From assembly GCA_002245135.1 (NCBI GenBank), contig NGBS01000617.1:1-64000 (forward strand): 64,000 nucleotides of DNA, written 5' to 3'. Positions 32,076-44,333 of the stretch are shown here, in pieces. Numbering within the stretch: position 1 is the stretch's first letter; each line of letters opens with the position of its first letter. This DNA is from Proteromonas lacertae. Its lineage: Eukaryota > Sar > Bigyra > Opalinata > Proteromonadidae. The notes below the pieces were generated by a model, which worked only from the letters and a program-made list of their open reading frames with translations, was not told the DNA's origin and did not search any database. The translations under genes were made by a program, and so were the position numbers.

Positions 32076-35000
32076 ATGATTTCTTTTACTGAAGATATAT
32101 TTTGCTCAATATTACCCTTTGATATTCAAGTATTTTAGATGAATTATTTTTTTAGATAATAGAAAGAACAGAGAAGAGTAGAAATGAAGTTGATATGGTA
32201 ATTAAATACCAAGATGATATGAAGAAAGTAAAATCGTAGATGTGAATGGAACAAAAGAAAAAATGTTATTAAAATTCCTAGAAGGCTGCTGCATGTTGTT
32301 AGATTGTTGTAGATTTATAATTTGTTCTTCAAAAGTGTTTCAATTGAGTGATTATAAAGACTATATAGTATTGGAGAGAATATATTACATGAGAGATTTA
32401 GAAGAGATAATTCAACATAAATCCTTTTCAAATCATGAAATATGTGATATAATAAGTTCAATATGTGATGATGTAATGGTAATGAATGAAAATGAGATTG
32501 TAGTAGGTAATTTGAAGAGTAGTAATGTGATATATGAAGAGAATGGTATTTTAAAGTTATGTGATTTATGTTTGAATGAAATAAGAAAAGAAGAAGATAT
32601 GAGATTGTATGATATATGCTTTACAAGTCCAGAAGAGTTGAATGGATTAGAATATGATGAAGGAAGTGTGATTTGGTCAATTGGGTGTATATTATATGAA
32701 ATGATGTTTAATAAATTACCATTTTCAGAAGATAATAATATGTTTAAAACAAGAGAGAATATTGTGAGATGTAAATACAATATAGATGTAGAATGTGATG
32801 ATAGAATGAAAGAGATGATATATAGAATGTTGAAATTGAAGAATGAAGATAGAATGAGTTTGAAAGAGTTGAAGAAAGAAATGATAAAAATGAGTGAAAT
32901 ATTGATAGATGAAGGTGATAATATGATGATATGTGAAGAAAGAAAAGAAATATTATTAAATAATGATAATACAATTGTTAGACTTCCAATAGAATATCCA
33001 TCAAAATATTATATTGAAAGTGAAAAAAGAGAAGTGATTAGAGATAAATTGATAGAATCCTACAATATTCAACCAAATGAAAGAATATTGTCAATATTAT
33101 TGATGATGAAAATGTACAAAAGAGATTATTTAATTGAAGATAGATTGAAATTTCAAATACATCATAAATGTAGATATGGAGAATGTAATTTAGATGAGAT
33201 AATATTTAAGATAAAAAGTGATTATTCAGATAAAGAAATGATGGAAATAGAATCATATTTTATATGTTTTTGTGAAGAAGGAATGAATTATTTATTTAGA
33301 ATATTGAGAAAAATCAATCCAACTAAGCTGAAATTTTGTATTTTTCTATATATTGTTATTTGTATAGATTTTATTCAAATACCAATTATTCGTCAATCAT
33401 TATTTATATCATATTTGACTGGATTATCAAATCTACAAACATTAGATTTATCATGTTGTAATCTTACTTCCTATTTCATTGAATCATTTGTTAAATCAAT
33501 TCCATTAATGAAATTGAAATATATAGATCTTCGATGTATTTATAATCATATTGTTATTTTATGAAATAGCTAATCGAATTGGTGTGAAAGGATTTAAATT
33601 GTTACTTCCATATTTACATTTATTAATCAACAAAGACAATGAATTAAATCTTTGGAAAATGAAATTAAATGATGAATGTATGATGTTATTATCATCAGAA
33701 TTATATAAATATCCAAATCTTAAGAACATCAATATTAGAGAAAACCAAAACATTTATTCAAAGGGATTAAAAGCCTTATTCTCCAAATTTCCTGTCTCAA
33801 AAATAAAGTTTGATTTTAATAGAAGTAAAGAATTACTGATTGATAAAGACATTCCTGAATTAGTCAAATATATAATAAACCGATGCAATAAATTATATCT
33901 GATTAATTTAGAAATAGATGATGATATTTTCAAAACATTCATTTCATTAAGATCAAATGAATTGAAAGAAATAGAAGTGTTATATTTGCCTTGTAAAATT
34001 TAATATTTTTATTATTATATAGATAATAAACTAACATATAAAAGTATAGAAATATTGATAAACAATTTATCTTCATTTCCAAATCTTAAATATCTTGAAT
34101 TAAATGAAAATGAAATAGGAGATGAAGGAATGAAAATATTATCTCCACATTTGAGTCTATTAAAAGAATGGGATGATAGAATAGATTGTTCAAGTATAAA
34201 TACTATCATTTAATATTCAATAGAAATGGGATTATCTTCAATTGGATTGAAGTATTTATTAGATGGTTTAAAGAGTATTCATCAAAAGATCAGATTGGAT
34301 ATAAGTGATAATAATATAGATTTGGATGGAATAGAATATTTGATGAATTATATGAAAGAAAATGATAATATTAATAGATTGAATATTCATGGTATATTTA
34401 TGGTAGTTTTTAATTTGTTTAATAGATAATACAATTGGTAATGCTGGATTTAAGCTATTAAAAGAGAATATAAAACTGCTTATATATTATTGCTATTTAG
34501 ATTTAACCAATATCTCAATAGATGATGAAAGTGTGATATTATTAGCTGATAAGATAGATTCAATTTCTAATTGCAACACAATAAACTTAAGTGGAAATAA
34601 TATCAGAATGAATGGATTAAAATCAATTTGTTCCAAAACATTAGAAAAAGAAGAATATCCATTTATAGAAATGAATAATATATCATGGAGAAAAGAAGAA
34701 TGTGAATATTATTTGAATTATTGTATTAAAAAGAAAAGAAAAGACAATAAATACTATTATTTTTCCAGTATATTATGTGTGTTTATAATGAAATAGATTT
34801 AAATCTGAATGATTCTCATATTTCATTAATAAAACAGATTGATTATGAAGAACTTGATTTATCCAATAACAAGATTAGTTGTAATGGATTAAAAGAATTA
34901 ACAGATTCTTTTACAGAAAATGTTAAATATATCTCAATTCATAATAATGAAATTGGAGATGAAGGAATAGAGATAATATGTAAATATTTAGATAAATTTA

Positions 35001-35387
35001 TTTATTCTACATTATCATTAAACATCTCAAGTATTTAAAATTCTGTATTGTATTGTATTGTATATAGAAATTGGGATGAGTGAAAAAGGATTGATGATGT
35101 TAATAGAAAGATTAAAAGATAATAAACCATTGACAAATATAAATTTATCAGGAAATGAATTAGATGAAAAAGAATTGAGATTAATGAAAGAAAACAAAGA
35201 AGTATTTGAAGATTTAGAAAAATTATCAATAACATTAAAAGAAGATATAGATAAATCAGAATTAAAATCATTTTTAGAAACATTTACATCAATTGGTATA
35301 GTAGAGCTGGATGGGATAGAAGAAGAAAAGAAAAATGAGTTTTTAAATGAGTTTAGCAGTGTTGTATTTTTCTGTCAAAAAATATAG
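32076..35387 (+). CDS. Pseudokinase-LRR protein, copy 1 (nine exons, one frame change)
   Basis: Soluble protein with a kinase-like domain (about residues 60-250) and some ten ribonuclease-inhibitor-type LRRs (LDLRSNRIGVKGF, LELNENEIGDEGM, LDLSNNKISCNGL). Kinase motifs are present but unlikely to be catalytic: VVGNLKSSNV replaces HRDLKPxN, LCDLCLN replaces DFG, while SPEEL and SVIWSIGCILYEM keep the C-lobe fold. Introns: 32130-32155, 33338-33367 (in frame), 33536-33569, 33993-34022, 34194-34223, 34392-34425, 34768-34796 and 35031-35067, all 26-37 nt. Near 32230-32233 one A seems missing from an A-run; otherwise the frame matches intact copy 3. From 32437 to about 35330 it is nearly identical to copy 2. 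Confidence 0.75.
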
Positions 35388-36502
35388 GTTTACCTATAGG
35401 TCAAAACCTATATCTTTAGCTTGACCTTTACCTTTCTTATACTAACTATTAGTTGACCTCCTATTGAACATGAGTTAAGAAGCATATAATCTAACCATAG
35501 ATACAAAATTAATGTTTTATACATCATCTTTCAAATATCAAATTTGACCTTCGGTCGATGCACTTTTTATATTACTATTATTTTGATCTATTTCTCAATG
35601 ATGACTCACAATAACATATTATTAACATAATATTAAATTAATTATAGAATAAAAAAAATAAAAGAAAAAAACATCAAGCTTGATGGTTTGACTAAGTAAA
35701 TCTTTATTTTTTAAGATTTAGATCATTTAGATGTATAATTACTCAATATTTATAAGACTTTATAATATATGAAACTATAGGGATATCACATTACCCCCTA
35801 TCGCATCAAAAGAGTTGTGCATTTATTCAATTGCTGTATGTTAGAGAAGTTAAATTTTAACTACTTCAAAATGTTTTGGAAAACGTGATTAAAATAAAAT
35901 ATTCAGATTATTACATATGGTAAAAGCCAAAGTCAATTCAGATTCTGTCAACAAAGATCTATGTAAATTAATAACCATCAATGCAGTCAGCACCACAATA
36001 TTAGACTCACCAGAATTTAGAAGGTTTTGCTTAAAATTAGGATATATTATACCTCTAAGAGAGTTTTATAATGCTCATTTATTTTCAGAAACTGAGAAAG
36101 TAAGAGACTTATTGAAGACAAATCATTAATATCCAGAAATAGAGATTTATTATTATAATTACATTAATATTTGTTTTTTAGAGATAGTAATCAATATAAA
36201 TTAATCATCAAAATAACAAGTTGTTTATAAATATGTTAAATATCACTATTGAGTAGTTTGTAGATGAATTTTAATATATTAGTATAGATATTTATACAAT
36301 TTCAACCAATCTTATTCTAACTATGGTAATCAAAGTAAAACAGGAAGCAGGAATAATATTTTATACAGTATGATAATTTGTATTAAACAAATGTTACTCA
36401 GTAAGTAATTAAAATAGATTTTAACAAAATAATGCTCGAGGTTTGACCGACCAACGGTCAAAGCTAGATTATAGGTTTTACCTATAACCTATAGGTTACC
36501 TA
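35385..36502. mobile_element. Relic DNA transposon, possibly hAT, with imperfect inverted ends
   Basis: The left end (TAGGTTTACCTATAGGTC from 35385) and the reversed right end (TAGGTAACCTATAGGTTATA to 36502) are similar imperfect inverted repeats rich in the CCTATAGGT unit; inside, GCTTGACC and GGTCAAAGC are paired too. The element separates pseudokinase copies 1 and 2, and the homology between the flanks of copies 1 and 3 resumes just after it (36517). No target duplication is visible. A small transposase-like ORF lies inside. At 1.1 kb it is too short to be autonomous. Confidence 0.5.
35917..36129 (+). pseudogene. Fragment resembling a hAT transposase N-terminal region
   Basis: A 70-aa ORF with the phrase LCKLITINAVSTTILDSPEFRRFCLKLG. 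In hAT and ZBED proteins a similar stretch (helix, then a block like FSIVESPEFRRL and a conserved PSR motif) precedes the catalytic core; here PLREFYNA stands at the PSR position. The catalytic domain and the C-terminal dimerisation block are absent, so it is at most a remnant. The assignment rests on this short motif only. Confidence 0.4.
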
Positions 36503-36516
36503 TTTATACAACCCTG

Positions 36517-37775
36517 GTTTTACTCTATTATTCTTTTATTTGTTAATAATGAAAATGTTTATCATACTATATTATACATATTTTCATTATCTCAGTTGAT
36601 ATTAAATACTTTCTATATTGTTTTGATCAAATTATTCAAAATACATTATCAAACCATGATCAAGCCTATATAATTTTCATTTGAGTTTAAAATGTGAATG
36701 AAAGAGATTGGTGACTGAATTTGTGAATGTGGTGAAGTAATTAAGTATACAGGTGAAGAATATATATATAAAGTGTGTTTAGTAAAACAATTCGTTGAAA
36801 GAGTGTAAAGAAAAGAAATAAATCATTGTAAAAATTGTTGATTGTTTAGTTAATAGAAGTGAATGGGTTAATATAATAGAAGAAGAAAAGAGACAAATAA
36901 TTATGAAAAATGTTGACTATTTTATATTATAGTAGTAATTGAATTATATGAGTGAAATAGTAAATGAATTGAATATATGGTCTAAGAGATTTAAATCTTC
37001 CAGAAAGATTAACAGAAAAAGTCAATAGAATAATGAAATGAGTGATTTAGATTTTATAGATTGTATATTATTTAAATCCTAAATCATAATTTCCAGAATC
37101 ATCTCCAGCAGCAACTGAAGCAAGTAAAGTATCAACAGAAAGTGCTTGGGCAGTAGGTAATGTAGAAGGAGTTGAATTAGAAATAGATGAAAATACAAAT
37201 GAAGCTGAAGTATCTAATAATACGATGAAGAAAACAAACAAATTTGCTTTAAAAAAGAAACATCCATTAAATATCTAATATTTTCCTTTAATTTACTTGT
37301 TGAAGTTGTATTTCAAGTGTTAATAAACATGAATATAATAAACAAATATTGTGTAAGAATGATTTCTGTGTATGTAAATAAAAAATTCCATAAATGAAAC
37401 GACTCAATATTTTGAAATGTTGCATTTGATAGATAAAGTGTTATATGCTAAATTAGCATGTGATATGAAAGTATTATAATTAATTTATTTTTATTAGGAG
37501 AAAGAGAGAATAGAAAGAAGTGTTAATGAGTTAGATTTAGTTGTAGAATATGAAACTGATATTCAAAAGTTGAAAGTGTTTAATGTATGTGAAATGAAAG
37601 AGAAACAAATATTAAAATTGTTAGAAAATAAGTGTATGTTGTTAGTTTGTTGTTCCTCCTTCATTTGTCGATATAGAGTGTATGATATGAATGATGATGG
37701 TGAATATATGATATATTGCAGAGAATATTACAGTAGAGACTTGAAAGAGATAGTTTCTAAAATTGTTTATGTGTG
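36517..37775 (+). repeat. Duplicated 1.25-kb block upstream of pseudokinase copy 2
   Basis: Nearly identical to 40718-41955. It covers intergenic DNA, a small ORF and the first part of the pseudokinase gene. After about 37775 copy 2 follows copy 1 instead of copy 3, so the block boundary is a conversion or crossover point. Between 36650 and 37037 both blocks hold open patches such as GEEYIYKVCLVKQFVERV, SEWVNIIEEEKRQIIMKNV and LRDLNLPERLTEKVNRIMK in shifting frames, probably remains of a further small-intron gene. Confidence 0.85.
37038..37278 (+). CDS. Small conserved ORF of unknown function, copy A (two exons)
   Basis: ATG at 37038, a 46-nt intron (37063-37108) and a second exon ending at 37278 give a 64-residue peptide starting MSDLDFIDSATEASK with acidic middle (VELEIDENTNEAEV) and a basic C terminus (KKTNKFALKKKHPLNI). 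The second exon is unchanged in the copy at 41231. An open patch in another frame (LRDLNLPERLTEKVNRIMK) ends right at the ATG, so this may be only the last part of a longer, interrupted gene. Family unknown. Confidence 0.35.
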
Positions 37776-40699
37776 AATGAAATATGTGATATAATAAGTT
37801 CAATATGTGATGATGTAATGGTAATGAATGAAAATGAGATTGTAGTAGGTAATTTGAAGAGTAGTAATGTGATATATGAAGAGAATGGTATTTTAAAGTT
37901 ATGTGATTTATGTTTGAATGAAATAAGAAAAGAAGAAGATATGAGATTGTATGATATATGCTTTACAAGTCCAGAAGAGTTGAATGGATTAGAATATGAT
38001 GAAGGAAGTGTGATTTGGTCAATTGGGTGTATATTATATGAAATGATGTTTAATAAATTACCATTTTCAGAAGATAATAATATGTTTAAAACAAGAGAGA
38101 ATATTGTGAGATGTAAATACAATATAGATGTAGAATGTGATGATAGAATGAAAGAGATGATATATAGAATGTTGAAATTGAAGAATGAAGATAGAATGAG
38201 TTTGAAAGAGTTGAAGAAAGAAATGATAAAAATGAGTGAAATATTGATAGATGAAGGTGATAATATGATGATATGTGAAGAAAGAAAAGAAATATTATTA
38301 AATAATGATAATATAATTGTTAGACTTCCAATAGAATATCCATCAAAATATTATATTGAAAGTGAAAAAAGAGAAGTGATTAGAGATAAATTGATAGAAT
38401 CCTACAATATTCAACCAAATGAAAGAATATTGTCAATATTATTGATGATGAAAATGTACAAAAGAGATTATTTAATTGAAGATAGATTGAAATTTCAAAT
38501 ACATCATAAATGTAGATATGGAGAATGTAATTTAGATGAGATAATATTTAAGATAAAAAGTGATTATTCAGATAAAGAAATGATGGAAATAGAATCATAT
38601 TTTATATGTTTTTGTGAAGAAGGAATGAATTATTTATTTAGAATATTGAGAAAAATCAATCCAACTAAGCTGAAATTTTGTATTTTTCTATATATTGTTA
38701 TTTGTATAGATTTTATTCAAATACCAATTATTCGTCAATCATTATTTATATCATATTTGACTGGATTATCAAATCTACAAACATTAGATTTATCATGGTG
38801 TAATCTTACTTCCTATTTCATTGAATCATTTGTTAAATCAATTCCATTAATGAAATTGAAATATATAGATCTTCGATGTATTTATAATCATATTGTTATT
38901 TTATGAAATAGCTAATCGAATTGGTGTGAAAGGATTTAAATTGTTACTTCCATATTTACATTTATTAATCAACAAAGACAATGAATTAAATCTTTGGAAA
39001 ATGAAATTAAATGATGAATGTATGATGTTATTATCATCAGAATTATATAAATATCCAAATCTTAAGAACATCAATATTAGAGAAAACCAAAACATTCATT
39101 CAATAGGATTAAAAGCCTTATTCTCCAAATTTCGAAATATATATTGTGATGTTAGTAAAGAATTACTGATTGATAAAGACATTCCTGAATTATTCAAATA
39201 TTTAAACCAATACAATGAATTATATCTGATTAATTTAGAAATAGATGATGATATTTTCAAAACATTCATTTCATTAAGATCAAATGAATTGAAAGAAATA
39301 AAGAGATTAGATTTGCCTTGTAAAATTTAATATTTTTATTATTATATAGATAATAAACTAACATACAAAAGTATAGAAATATTGATAAACAATTTGTCTT
39401 CATTTCCAAATCTTCAACATCTTGAATTAAATGAAAATGAAATAGGAGATGAAGGAATGAAAATATTATCTCCACATTTGAGTCTATTAAAAGAATGGGA
39501 TGATAGAATAGATTGTTCAAGTATAAATACTATCTTTTAATATTCAATAGAAATGGGATTATCTTCAATTGGATTGAAGTATTTATTAGATGGTTTAAAG
39601 AGTATTCATCAAAAGATCAGATTGGATATAAGTGATAATAATATAGATTCAGAAGGAATAGAATATTTGATGAATTATATGAAAGAGAATGATAATATTA
39701 ATAGATTGAATATTCAAAGTATATTTATTGTAGTTTTTAATTTGTTTAATAGATAATCCAATTGGTAATGCTGGATTTAAGCTATTACTAAACAATTTAG
39801 ACATGTTATTAGAAAATAATTTAAATAAAATTGATTTAACCATCATCTCAATAGATGATGAAAGTGTGATATTATTAGCTGATAAGATAGATTCAATTTC
39901 TAATTGCAACACAATAGACTTAAGTGGAAATAATATCAGAATGAATGGATTAAAATCAATTTGTTCCAAAACATTAGAAAAAGAAGAATATCCATTTATA
40001 GAAATGAATAATATATCATGGAGAAAAGAAGAATGTGAATATTATTTGAATTATTGTATTAAAAAGAAAAGAAAAGACAATAAATACTATTATTTTTCCA
40101 GTATATTATGTGTGTTTATAATGAAATAGATTTAAATCTGAATGATTCTCATATTTCATTAATAAAACAGATTGATTATGAAGAACTTGATTTATCCAAT
40201 AACAAGATTAGTTGTAATGGATTAAAAGAATTAACAGATTCTTTTACAGAAAATGTTAAATATATCTCAATTCATAATAATGAAATTGGAGATGAAGGAA
40301 TAGAGATAATATGTAAATATTTAGATAAATTTATTTATTCTACATTATCATTAAACATCTCAAGTATTTAAAATTCTGTATTGTATTGTATTGTATATAG
40401 AAATTGGGATGAGTGAAAAAGGATTGATGATGTTAATAGAAAGATTAAAAGATAATATACCATTGACAAATATAAATTTATCAGGAAATGAATTAGATGA
40501 AAGAGAATTGAGATTAATGAAAGAAAACAAAGAAGTATTTGAAGATTTAGAAAAATTATCAATAACATTAAAAGAAGATATAGATAAATCAGAATTAAAA
40601 TCATTTTTAGAAACATTTACATCAATTGGTATAGTAAAGTTGGATGGGATAGAAGAAGAAGAAAAGGAAAGAACTATCAAAAGAATATTTGAATATTAA
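37417..40699 (+). CDS. Pseudokinase-LRR protein, copy 2 (chimeric, one frame change)
   Basis: Same architecture as copies 1 and 3. The first exon starts MLHLIDKVLYAKLACDMK, followed by a 27-nt intron (37471-37497); further introns include 38680-38709 and 38878-38911. The 5' part (to about 37775) equals copy 3, the rest equals copy 1. At 37759-37762 the run has four A where copy 3 has five, which breaks the frame just before the copy switch. LRRs and the degenerate kinase motifs (VVGNLKSSNV, LCDLCLN) are as in copy 1. Whether it is a pseudogene or a victim of a base-calling error cannot be decided here. GAAACGACT lies 13 bp before the ATG. Confidence 0.75.
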
Positions 40700-40717
40700 A
40701 TAATTCAATTATTAGTT

Positions 40718-41955
40718 GTTTTACTCTATTATTCTTTTATTTGTTAATAATGAAAATGTTTATCATACTATACATATTTTCATATTTTTTGTTAATATTA
40801 AATACTTTCTATATTGTTTTGATCAAATTATTCAAAATACATTATCAAACCATGATCAAGCCTATATAATTTTTATTTGAGATTAAAATGTGAATGAAAG
40901 AAATTAGTGACTGAATTTATGAATGTGATAAAGTAATTAAGTATACAGATGAAGAAGATATATATAAAGTGTGTTTAGTAAAACAATTCGTTGAAAGAGT
41001 GTAAAGAAAAGAAATAAATCATTGTAGAAATTGTTGATTGTTTAGTTAATAGAAGTGAATGGGTTAATATAATAGAAGAAGAAAAGAGACAAATAATTAT
41101 GAAAATGTTGACTATTTTATATTATAGTAGTAATTGAATTATATGAGTGAAATAGTAAATGAATTGAATATATAGTCGAAGAGATTTAAATCTTCCAGAA
41201 AGATTAACAGAAAATCAATAGAATAATGAAATGAGTGATATAGATTTTATAGATTGTATATTATTTAAATCCTAAATCATAATTTCCAGAATCATCTCCA
41301 GCAGCAACTGAAGCAAGTAAAGTATCAACAGAAAGTGCTTGGGCAGTAGGTAATGTAGAAGGAGTTGAATTAGAAATAGATGAAAATACAAATGAAGCTG
41401 AAGTATCTAATAATACGATGAAGAAAACAAACAAATTTGCTTTAAAAAAGAAACATCCATTAAATATCTAATATTTTCCTTTAATTTACTTGTTGAAGTT
41501 GTATTTCAAGTGTTAATAAACATGAATATAATAAACAAATATTGTGTAAGAATGATTTCTGTGTATGTAAATAAAAAATTCCATAAATGAAACGACTCAA
41601 TATTTTGAAATGTTGCATTTGATAGATAAAGTGTTATATGCTAAATTAGCATGTGATATGAAAGTATTATAATTAATTTATTTTTATTAGGAGAAAGAGA
41701 GAATAGAAAGAAGTGTTAATGAGTTAGATTTAGTTGTAGAATATGAAACTGATATTCAAAAGTTGAAAGTGTTTAATGTATGTGAAATGAAAGAGAAGCG
41801 AATATTAAAATTGTTAGAAAATAAGTGTTTGTTGTTAGTTTGTTGTTCCTCCTTCATTTGTCGATATAGAGTGTATGATATGAATGATGATGGTGAATAT
41901 ATGATATATTGCAGAGAATATTACAGTAGAGACTTGAAAGAGATAGTTTCTAAAA
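40718..41955 (+). repeat. Duplicated 1.25-kb block upstream of pseudokinase copy 3
   Basis: Partner of 36517-37775 with a few small indels. It contains no complete gene besides the small ORF at 41231 and the start of pseudokinase copy 3. The rest of 40700-41230 is AT-rich with broken open patches. Confidence 0.85.
41231..41471 (+). CDS. Small conserved ORF of unknown function, copy B (two exons)
   Basis: Second copy of the ORF at 37038-37278, starting MSDIDFIDSATEASK with the same 46-nt intron. Only one residue differs (Ile for Leu at position 4). The second exon being identical fits either selection or a very recent duplication. Confidence 0.35.
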
Positions 41956-43987
41956 ATTGTTTATGTGTGAATGAAATATGTGATATAATAAGTTCAATAT
42001 GTGATGATGTAATGGTATTGAATGAAAATGAGATTGTAGTAGGTAATTTGAAGAGTAGTAATGTGATATATGAAGAGAATGGTATTTTAAAGTTATGTGA
42101 TTTATGTTTGAATGAAATAAGAAAAGAAGAAGATATGAGATTGTATGATATATGCTTCACAAGTCCAGAAGAGTTGAATGGATTAGAATATGATGAAGGA
42201 AGTGTGATTTGGTCAATTGGGTGTATATTATATGAAATGATGTTTAATAAATTACCATTTTCAGAAGATAATAATATTTTTAAAACAAGAGAGAATATTG
42301 TGAGATGTAAATACAATATAGATGTAGAATGTGATGATAGAATGAAAGAGATGATATATAGAATGTTGAAATTGAAGAATGAAGATAGAATGAGTTTGAA
42401 AGAGTTGAAGAAAGAAATGATAAAAATGAGTGAAATATTGATAGATGAAGGTGATAATATGATGATATGTGAAGAAAGAAAAGAAATATTATTTAATAAT
42501 GATTATTTGACAGAAGTATCACCATTTGATGTTTTATCAAAATATTATCGTAAATATAATAAATGGGAAGATATTCGAGATGATTTGATAGAATTATACA
42601 ATGATAAGCCAAACAAGAGAATATTGTCAATATTATTGATGATGAAATTATACAAAAGAGATGAATCAATAAAAGATAAACTGAAATATAGAGTTTATCA
42701 TAAATGTGAAGTAGGAAAAGCAAGTCATTTAGATAGAAAGATATTGAATATTAAACATGATTGTTATGATATAGACAAAATCAGAATTAATTCAAGTTGT
42801 TTTTGTTTATGTGAAGAAGGGATGAATTATTTTTTTAGAATAATGAAAATAATCAATCCAACAAATCTCTATTTTAGTATATTTCTAATCATTTTAATTA
42901 TTATATAGATAGAATATTTGGTTGTAATTTTACTAACTGTTTTATTAAATCATTTATTAAATCAGTCCAGTATATGAAATTGGAATATGTAGCTCTTCAA
43001 TGTATTTAATACTTATTAAAATATATTATATTGAAATAGCTAATCGAATTGGTGTGAAAGGATTTAAATTGTTACTTCCATATTTACATTTATTAATCAA
43101 CAAAGACAATGAATTAAATCTTTGGAAAATGAAATTAAATGATGAATGTATGATGTTATTATTATCAGAATTATATAAATATCCAAATCTTCAGAGAATA
43201 GATATTAGAAATAATTGCAATATTCATTATAAAGGATTAAAAATTATATTATCCAAATTACTAATTTCAAAAGTAGACTTTGATTTGAAAGGATGTAAAG
43301 AAATACTGATTGATAAAGACATTCCAGAATCAATCAAATATATAAACCAATACAATGAATTATATCTGATTAATTTAGAAATAGATGATGATATTTTCAA
43401 AACATTCATTTCATTAAGATCAAATGAATTGAAAGAAATAAAGAGATTAGATTTGAGTTGTATAATTTGATATTTTTATTATTATATAGATAATAAACTA
43501 ACATACAAAAGTATAGAAATATTGATAAACAATTTATCTTCATTTCCAAATCTTAAACATCTCAAATTAAATGAAAATGAAATAGGAGATGAAGGAATGA
43601 AAATATTATCTCCGCATTTACATTTATTAAGTTATATTGATGAGATTAATTGTTCAAGTATAAATACTATCTTTTAATATTCAATAGAAATGGGATTATC
43701 TTCAATTGGAATGAAGTATTTATTAGATGGTTTAAAGAATATTGTTGAAAGGATTAGTCTTAATATAAGCTACAATAATATTGACTCAGAAGGAATTAAA
43801 ATGTTAATGAAATACATGAAAAAGAATAACAATATTAAAACATTGATCATTTATAGTATATATAAATTGAGTTTTAGAATTTCTTTTAATAGATAATCCA
43901 ATTAATAAAACTGAAATGGATAAGTTGCAGAGAATAGTTGATAAAGATAATCTAGATAATAGATGCATAATATGTTTCAAGATTTAA
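41610..43987 (+). CDS. Pseudokinase-LRR protein, copy 3 (intact)
   Basis: Removal of six GT-AG introns (41664-41690, 42877-42908, 43002-43039, 43460-43489, 43658-43687, 43856-43892; 27-38 nt) gives one uninterrupted 727-aa frame, so this copy serves as the reference for the family. N-terminal residues 1-55 are helical (MLHLIDKVLYAKLACDMK, then EKERIERSVNELDLVVEYE). The kinase-like domain has VVGNLKSSNV and LCDLCLN in place of the catalytic and metal-binding loops, with FTSPEEL and SVIWSIGC retained. RI-type LRRs follow (NRIGVKGFKLLLP, ISYNNIDSEGIKMLM). No signal peptide or membrane segment is seen, so it is probably cytosolic. It has fewer LRRs than copies 1 and 2. GAAACGACT lies 12 bp before the ATG. 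Confidence 0.8.
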
Positions 43988-44333
43988 TGATCCAATTAAA
44001 GATGAAGTAGAGAGATACTGTACATTAAAATCGTTTTTAGATACATTCTCATTTATTGGAAAAAATAATAATAGATGTGAAAAGAAAGAATTGTGAAAGA
44101 ATTGTCTAAAGAATTCTATAATGTTTATTAATACAAGCTATTTATTGATTTGTATCTGTTTGTGTGTTATAATTCTTCTTTTTCTTCTTATAGTAAATTC
44201 TTTGGTTAATTTTGAAAATAATAACCTCTAAGCTCTCTCTATAATTATTTATTAGAAAAACAAACTTCAAACATAGTTTGTCAAGCTCATAGTTTGAAGA
44301 CAACGTATTTTTGGTATTTAAAACAGGCTTTTT
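43988..44333. other. Degraded LRR remnant and upstream region of the adhesin gene
   Basis: The first 150 bp keep traces of the last exon of the other pseudokinase copies (TLKSFLDTFSFIG). Near 44265-44299 an 8-bp inverted repeat CTTCAAAC/GTTTGAAG lies 35 bp before the adhesin start. No gene. Confidence 0.5.

Noticed and set aside
32433-42316. Recurrent minus-strand ORFs across the pseudokinase copies
   Set aside because: They are preserved only because the sense genes are near-identical; codon pattern and motifs fit the plus strand.
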